From Sclerodactyla briareus (taxonomy: Eukaryota; Echinodermata; Holothuroidea; Dendrochirotida; Sclerodactylidae), in the NCBI GenBank assembly GCA_026419785.1, contig JAODTK010005553.1, positions 1 to 64,000 of the forward strand: a stretch of 64,000 nt of DNA. The letters are read 5' to 3'. The position numbers and the translations under genes are program-made. Within the stretch, counting starts at the first letter, position 1; the number at the start of each line of letters is the position of its first letter. Shown here piece by piece: positions 57,110 through 64,000 of the stretch. The notes under the pieces were generated by a model, which saw only the letters and a list, made by a program, of their open reading frames with translations, searched no databases and was not told the DNA's origin.

Positions 57110-58030
57110 GTGGGCGTGTGTGTGTAGTGGTTGTGTGTTTGTATGTTGTGTGTATGCGTGTGTTGGGTGTGTGTGTGTGTGTGACACTTCGTTTCCACGC
57201 GATATCTAAACAAACTCAAGCATTGTAAATGTTAATATCAGGTAGGGAGGTGGTACCCATGGAAGGATGACCCTAGTGTTTTTGTACCCTCGATGGTCCG
57301 TTCAGGTCAGAGCAGGTTCAAACTTTGAAAGTGTTGTTTCCGCACGATTATCTAATGATCGCAGAGGTATGTGAAATTCATATTGGTAGATAGGGGTAAC
57401 CCCATGGCGGGGGATGGACCCTATTGTTTTTGGTGTGAGGTCAGGTCATTTAGAGGGTCATCATATGGCAATCTTATATATTTGGCAACGAAACATTTTA
57501 GGGAGTGATGTCGATAATGGAGAAAATTTGTTCGTTCGGGTTTGAAATTAATCTGGGGACCGACTTTGACTCATTGACCTTTTGAACCTTTGACCTCATT
57601 TGACTCTGACCTCGTGATCTGTTGCCTGCTTTTTTGTATTGGCGGGAAGCGTCTGTTTAAGACAAACAAAAAAGTCAATGACACTACCATACTACGAACT
57701 CTATACGAGCTATCTCAATGAAATGTGGAAGGTCAAGACAGCTCAAATCGTCATATACTCGGCAACGAAACATTTTGGAGGAGGACTCTGTCTAATGGAA
57801 GTTTCGTTCGGCTGGGTGTGTGAAATACCATCTGGTGACCAACTTGACCTCATTGACCTATTGACTTTTGACCTCATTTGACCTGTTGACCTGGTGAGTT
57901 TGCATGTTTTTTTATGTGTGGGCCGGAAGCGTCTTGTTCAGACCAACGAAAAGTGCAATGACACAACCCATTAACGACGATACTCTTATCACAATGTATC
58001 TCAATGAATGTGGAAGGTCAAGACAGCTAA
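57110..58030 (+). repeat. Dispersed repeat R3, copy B: tandem array of about 282 bp
   Basis: It begins with a (GT)n-rich stretch (57114-57182), as in copy A. Within it GGCAACGAAACATTTT occurs at about 57484 and 57761, GGAAGCGTCT at about 57644 and 57926, and GGTCAAGACAGCT at about 57730 and 58014, giving a 277-284-bp period. Each unit ends in a ladder of TTGACCTCATTTGACCT-type words, which are nuclear-receptor half-site-like by sequence. The 80-codon frame here is a by-product of the repeat. Confidence 0.75.
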
Positions 58031-58260
58031 ACACTGGAATGTGGATATAAATGAGGCATTGACATCGACCTCCTCAGCATGATATAACTGAATGCAAGTA
58101 TCTATCAAGTTCAAATTAAGTGTGTGGATTGTAAACATGATGAAGAATAACCCTATTGTTTTTGGTGTATCAGGTCAAGGTTCATCAGGTCACCATAGGC
58201 AATCCTTAATTCTGCAACGATTCTTGTACAGAGTGAGAGCAAGCATATAGCCAAACAAAC

Positions 58261-59050
58261 AAGTATTCCCCCAGTGACGACAGTACCAAAATGCTTGAAT
58301 TGTCATTTATTTTTATTCCTGATATGTTGAGTATTGACTAGCACCCAATATTTCCCTTAGACAAGACAGTACCAAATTCTGAAGTCATTTTATTATTAGC
58401 CCCAGTGACCAGCCGCCTATATGACCTCCTGCGACCAGTAGTGGGGTTGCTACGGGTGGGGGTGGCAATTTGGTCTGCACCACAACCCCCCCCCCCCCAG
58501 GTTTCATAGGCAGCTATGAAAATTTAAAAAATGTAGCCATTGTTTGAAGCCTGCATCACTGCATTTATTGACAACTTGTCAGCTTGCAAAAGATAGAGAA
58601 AGCCTTCCTGAGTATACCTCCTCTCATTTAGTGTTACATTTGCGACCACCAAAGTGTTGTGTTGCCCTCTTCGTAAAATCTGGGTTGCATTCCAGTCCCC
58701 CCTCCCATCTGATTTCCCCAAACAAGTATTCCCAGTGATGAAGGACAGTACCCAAATTCTTCATTGTCATTTTATTATTATTCCTGATATTTCTGAAGAT
58801 GGGAATAGACACCAGGTTGACCAGCCTACTATATGTATGTATGTACCCCGGATCAGTAGTGGTAAAGTGTGCTATGGCTGGCGTGGGAATTGCAAGGCAG
58901 ATACGCTCTTTTACGATGCACCACCCCCCCTCCCCCAGGTTTAATAGGCAGCCTATGAAAATTGAAAAAAAATGTGCCCTATTTGAAGCCTGCATCACTG
59001 CATTCATTGACAAATTCCTAATTGCAAGGCAGATACGTTCTCATTGCGGC
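58261..59050 (+). repeat. Two-copy tandem duplication, offset about 450-464 bp
   Basis: AAGTATTCCC (58260, 58724), GTCATTT-ATTATTCCTGATAT (58303, 58766), GACCAG-CTATATG (58408, 58818), poly(C) followed by AGGTTTxATAGGCAGC (58487, 58925) and TTTGAAGCCTGCATCACTGCAT (58542, 58982) recur in order. The frames on both strands are by-products of the repeat. Confidence 0.75.
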
Positions 59051-61399
59051 TTATACTTCTATACGATATAGGGATAGCGATGGGAGGGTAGACAAACTGG
59101 CAATTTCTTCAATAGGCGTATATTATACTTACTCGAGGGGAGAATGCCACGTTTGTTGCTTTACATAATTGAAAACGGTGTTGATTTTGATCTGCAAATT
59201 TCCCATTTAACTAGTTTTTTAACAGCAGAAATGAACACCAGGAACTGTCGGCGAATTCATTTTGAACACCTATGGAGCCCAGCCCATTATCCTTTCAACC
59301 ATGTCTGCATTGTGTTGTGTATTACTCTAATAAGCCTTCAGTTTGACTGTCAACATTCCCAATCCTCAAAAGGAGTTTAAGCTCTCAAGGCTGTGTGTGT
59401 GAGAATGCCAAGAAGGAAGTGAGAAGGTAAACAAAACACATCATAAACTTTAGACTGCCTGTCAGGCATTCCAGTGTGGAAATGGTACCTAGCACTGGCA
59501 ATGCTCAGAGGATGAGAGTGGGGGGTAATCCATTATTCTCTGTGTGCAATCAGTAATGATTATCTGGTGTTTACACTTCCTATGGGGAATGCGAAAAGCA
59601 CATTCCAGGTGTGAATGACTTGACAGGCCAGGACTGACATTGGTATTATCCCGGTGATTCTAGACAAGCCCTAATGAGGGGAGGGATTAAACTGTGGTGT
59701 GTGTTAGAAGCAGTGAGTTGGGAGTAGAGGAGAAAAGAAGAAGCAAGGTCCAAGGAACTCTGAAGAAAGGAAGGGCACAACATTGGTGGCATTTTTGCTA
59801 TTGAGCAAAAAGTGAGGGCATTACCTGTACCCATGGGCAAAAAGTGAGGGGCCCCATTGACCCTGCTACCCAGGCAGAAGAATGGGCAGGGGGTTTGGTT
59901 TAATTTAAGTCTACTAATAAAGTATCTCTCTCTTCCCCCAGTGCTTCTCTATCTGTTGTTTGACTGTCACCATGATGTGAACTCATTTGGGAAAAGTGAT
60001 TGCCAGGATAATAACATGTTAAACAAGGGCCCAGAAGTCATAATGGATCAACATTAACTGAGCCCAATTAATTCAGAAATGTTCAACATGGGATAATATA
60101 CTAGAAATTACAAAGATCTGTCTTCTATTATCTATTTGTATAATTATCGTGCAGCCAGATTTATTTGTTATGGGATGTCGCATGGGGTGGGTCATATAGA
60201 GAGAAATTCCTCAACCCCCCAATGTGAGAGAGAATATGTGACTTGAAAGCCTTGTGAAAAGTTTGCCCTAAAAATAGAAATTAAGACATTTGATGGGACT
60301 GGTTAAAATGGCTATTGATACAAGTATTTGAACAGTTAGGCACTTGTCTTATTGCATGACCCACCCCTGTACCCAGAAAAGGGGAGTCATTGCACTTCAA
60401 CAAAATGGTGCACCCCTCAGTCACTTGTGCCTGACAAATTGAAGAAAAATGATACACCCACAGTCACTTTGAAGACCACAGACTACTCTGGTGTACAAAA
60501 ATTAAACGATTGATGGCAATGACGACCCCCTGAGTCACCATTTTGATTAACGACCATTGGGACAATGGACCAACAGTGTGAGACACCATGCTATTGCACA
60601 CTGACTGTAACCTTACAATGAATCGCCTTGTCAGGGTAGTGGGGGGGTAGTGGAGGGATTGTTGACAATTGATAATATATAGGGATTATGCACTTCTCTG
60701 TCCCCCACAAATATACCCCTAAAAAAGATATTTTTACATTTGTTAATTATGTTGTTGGTCGTCGAATCAAGAACTGCCACTTCATTCAATCTCTTGCTCT
60801 GGACCAAACCAGTACTTATGAGTAATGAAGTGCTTAAAGTGTCTCATTCATGTTAGCCTTGACCTGCAGTCTGCTGAATTAGTGTTACGTCGCTGGGAAT
60901 TCCCACACCTAAATGAAAACATTGGAACTCGCTGGTTATGACTCGGGACTTTACCTTCACTCTTACTTACCAGGTTTATTTGCAGATTTCGTTTCAATGA
61001 CTCGGAGAATTGACCTTGGTCAAAAGCAACAAGTATTCTCATCTCATGCGCTGATAAATATTGCAGGGATCGTTTTGTGTCTAGTTGTGGTTTGAGTTGG
61101 CAACACACATCTTGCGGGGTGATATTATAGCTGAGGAAGGGGACATGTCAGGAAAAAAGCAGGAAATACTACGACAGCGGGCGTTCTTGTTCCATTAGAT
61201 AGTGTGAAACTTCTTAGTGATACATTGGTTCTACCACAATTGAATTGAACGTCAAATGAGGACAGATGGAATTGTTGCAACGGTGTTGTAATGTATTGTA
61301 AGTTTGGGTAAGGGTTTATCGTGCCCACTCCGATCAAGGCACCCGATTTTTTTGACATCCTATTTATTAGATTAAATAGTTCTCACCCATACCGCACTG
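59051..61399. other. Non-coding stretch, nothing recognised
   Basis: Low-repeat sequence with a few open frames of 60-86 codons (59144-59380, 59857-60057, 60848-61108). None is recognised. GAGTCA/TGACTC-type words recur at 60385-60540 without a clear period. Confidence 0.4.
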
Positions 61400-61731
61400 A
61401 GCGGCACGTTTGAGGCCGGGTGGTTCCAATATCTCGTACCAATCTTGGTGATTGAGCTTTCCCATACAGGTGCTGTTGAGTTGAATAATCTCCCTAGCCA
61501 ACCAAGACAAGCGCATCAATCAACTCCTTCATCTCAATTCTGGAATCTACTCTTCGCCCCTTCAAATTATGTTCTTGGACTTGGTACACATCTTCCTTTT
61601 CATATTTTGTTTTTAATTTAGTTTTTAGTATATGATTGTTTATATTGTTGTATTTCATGTTTGCGGAGCCTTCTTGTAAAACAGTGTTATTTCACTGATG
61701 AAGCTACTCTGTCATTCCAAGAATGATAAAT

Positions 61732-61761
<30 letters not shown>
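61400..61761 (+). pseudogene. LINE 3' end with (TAAA)n tail
   Basis: The plus strand reads SHTGAVELNNLPSQ (about 61459-61500; canonical GAxxWNxLP) and, after a frame change, SINSFISILESTL (about 61517-61555; canonical SxxxFKxxLK). This is the closing box of a CR1/Jockey-like ORF2. A TA-rich 3'UTR leads to an (AAAT/TAAA)n tail at 61728-61761, the 3' simple repeat typical of such elements. The tail is the best-preserved 3' end in the window and marks the element's orientation. Confidence 0.65.
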
Positions 61762-61762
<1 letters not shown>

Positions 61763-64000
61763 AAATGAAAGAACAATTGTGCCTGATTTGATTGATAGGG
61801 CAGAATAACGCGAATACGGGCATTAATGGTAACTTTTATGATAGTATGGAAGGCCTCATTTCTACATGCTGACGGACTTATTCTTAAAATGAATGATCGT
61901 TACCGTTACCTGCTTTCTATGAGCACCTCAGATTGGGATTTATGTTAGGCACGATGGTTTGTGTGGCTGGTACGACTCTCCTTCTGAATAATATTCATAT
62001 AGGCGGGATTGGATTTGGAACGATACGTATGTTATCAGTAACCTAATTTTGAAGAGATCTCAAATATTGACAATATACACACAATGAGGGCTAGCCTACT
62101 AGCGACGATAAAAAAGTAGAACCAACGTTCCTTTTTTTCATTTCATCTTTTTGTTTCCAACGGCGTGAATAATATTACAGTATTATGAAGTCTGGGTAGA
62201 CGAACAGGTGCATTTTTTACAACGATCTCCACCACTTCAAGGTAGTGAAGTGTGACCCACACTTACTAACAATGTTAGGCAAACTATTCAGCAACAATCC
62301 AATCGGGCAGTGCAGTGAATGAACAATCATGTCAAGGCATTTGCATAAGGGAGGATTGTCGTTTCGTGCAATCGTTTGCTTCAGGTCACGTACTTGAGTA
62401 AGTTGAGTTAAGTTGGTCACGCTAGTTCGAAATGAACGTGAATGCTATTGTTTACGGGCACCGTTGAAAAATAATAATAAGTAGAAGGTGGAAATAAAGA
62501 CTGTGATAGAGAAAGAAAACAAAATGTAACGCACTCCGTCTTCAACTAATTCATTTGCCCCAGGTTTAAGTCAATGTGAATCGACTTGAACAAGATTTGG
62601 TTTTGGTGACTTTCTCCGACCTCTGCCAGCCTGTCCTGGGACCGCCATTTGACTTCCTTTCCGAGAGGACAGGATCGTGAAAATCTAGCTTGATCCGACC
62701 ACTTTTTTGGAATCTGGAAAGAGCGAGGAAGGATTCAAGTCACTCGAACCGGTCCACAGAGACGACGGAACTAACTCAATACCCATGACAAACCACAGTA
62801 ACCTCAGTAAATCCACATCATCACAGCGGAACCATGACGTGAAGACCAAGGGGACTGGTCCCATCGCATCATAATTACAGCCATGTACATAGGGGAAAAA
62901 AGGCTCGGTTGACTGCTAAATCCGACTTGCATAAGCGTCTCTTGATTTGATCGGTTCTAGGAGTGCTGGGAGAGTTAAGTGAGAGAGTCTCATCAAGAAC
63001 CCGACCGTATTGATCGTGGCCGAGCACCAGCCGATGGCTTGCATGCCTTCTCTTCTCGACAGTTGCTAAGTGATATCGAGCAAAAGTGTAGCCATTATCC
63101 CATTTCCAATCGTTTCCGGAACCGCCAATCATATCCCTGCGAAAGATCGATCAGTTAACTCTAGGATGAGGAGAAAAAGAGAAAATGTAAACGCGGCCAT
63201 TCTTCCGCCCAGGGAACAAGTGAGTACAATTCCTTTAGAATGGGAAAGAGCATCCATAATGTGAGGCAGAGGAAGAAGAAAATCGGTACTAGGAGAGACA
63301 GAAATGGTACTAGGAGGTCAAATGAGAAAGCGAAGATGACGAGAGAAAAGACTAGCGCGCGAAAAGTAACGCGATTTGTCAGAAAAATGGGGGCGCGAGG
63401 CTATGATAACCAGGGCTATTGCTGGAATATTAGGACAATTTGCTGATGTAATTCATTCCGCATCCGCGAAGAATTGAGTTTTGTTTGGAAGCTTCTACGA
63501 CGACGAAGATCTTGAGCGCCACCTGGGCTTGACGTTTGAGCATAACCTTTATCGCAGGCTCTCAGGTTCAGTCTATAGTCTAGGAGGTAGGATAGGCTGA
63601 AGGTTCTTGAGATTGCTCCACGATATTGAATTAGTGGGCTCTTCTCGATCAGTATGTCCATGCAGTACGTCCCTCTCAAGTGTTAATCGCAGTGTGTTCT
63701 TGTGTTTATTTGTTTGAGAAAATCACTAGCGAAACTTCGTCACAAAAATTTGGGTGTCGTGGAAAGTGTTGATATGGAGTTGAGATTTTGCAAGAGAAAG
63801 AATCAGCGATTTTGCAGTTTTTCTTCCAGCCAACTACTAAAATGCCAGATCAGATGACCGCATCTATCAGTGGATTGTATATGCTCCATGAGTATTATTA
63901 TTCCAGTTAATGCGCACTGCTTTGGAAGGATTTTCTGATTGGCTAGAGGTATCGTAGTGGAAGCCATCACAGGCAAGTCTTCAGAGACGAGTGCGCATGA
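61762..64000. other. Non-coding right end, nothing firm
   Basis: A minus-strand frame from 63132 begins after an acceptor-like GATCTTTCGCAG and reads IGGSGNDWKWDNGYTF, which faintly resembles the WIGG-WxWxDG core of C-type lectins. The rest does not fit. Purine-rich plus frames at 63070-63446 give K/R-rich peptides with no domain. Confidence 0.35.

Overview
This is animal (metazoan) nuclear DNA. It is AT-rich and gene-poor, with spliced exons that have GT/AG borders, long introns, non-LTR retrotransposon debris, miniature inverted-repeat elements, many microsatellites, and unusually many poly(C)/poly(G) runs. No operons, rRNA genes or CRISPR arrays are seen. The repeat style (runs of TGACCT-type words, nested inverted-repeat elements, CR1/Jockey-like LINEs plus one L1-like LINE) suggests an invertebrate, perhaps marine. 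I cannot name the clade. The sequence carries frequent one-base slips, even between neighbouring tandem copies. It therefore looks like a lightly polished long-read assembly, and reading-frame breaks should not automatically be read as pseudogenes.

The one gene I can name is a two-pore-domain potassium channel (K2P/KCNK family) on the + strand. Exon 1 (18006-18359) has TM1 and the first pore up to the filter glycine. An intron of about 7.5 kb follows, and exon 2 (25850-26586) carries the rest of pore 1, TM2, a long cytosolic loop, TM3, pore 2 and TM4. The intron splits the pore-1 glycine codon, as in TASK-type genes. The second filter reads T-P-I-G-F-G. A second good exon candidate of unknown family is at 50033-50257 (75 codons, symmetrical phase 2-2, strong splice sites). 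A weaker exon pair lies at 53842-54068.

Layout. 0-4.5 kb: a hypothetical ORF, two small inverted-repeat elements, a tandem duplication and copy A of dispersed repeat R1. 4.5-6.6 kb: a 2.1-kb candidate DNA transposon with 19/20-matching termini, holding a nested (GCGACGCGAT)-rich inverted-repeat array, a tandem array and one inward-reading ORF. 7.1-8.3 kb: CR1/Jockey-like reverse transcriptase (+). 9.3-10.4 kb: a higher-order tandem array. 12.5-13.1 kb: a broken minus-strand reading frame with a G-H-P-G-S-Y motif, matched at 39.0-39.3 kb. 18-26.6 kb: the K2P gene with an antisense LINE and a 230-bp tandem repeat in its intron. 31.2-31.7 kb: a SANT/Myb-like fragment. 32.8-33.3, 35.5-35.7, 45.2-45.4, 50.3-50.8 and 61.4-61.8 kb: further LINE pieces, including an L1-like one. 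51.3-53.1 kb: a composite satellite locus. 57-59 kb: two tandem arrays.

Most of the window is mobile-element sediment around a few host exons. I found no convincing wholly new system. The items most worth follow-up are the 2.1-kb terminal-inverted-repeat element, the R1 repeat pair with a conserved coding-like strand, the G-x-P-G-S-Y pair, the unidentified 75-codon exon and the odd K2P filter.
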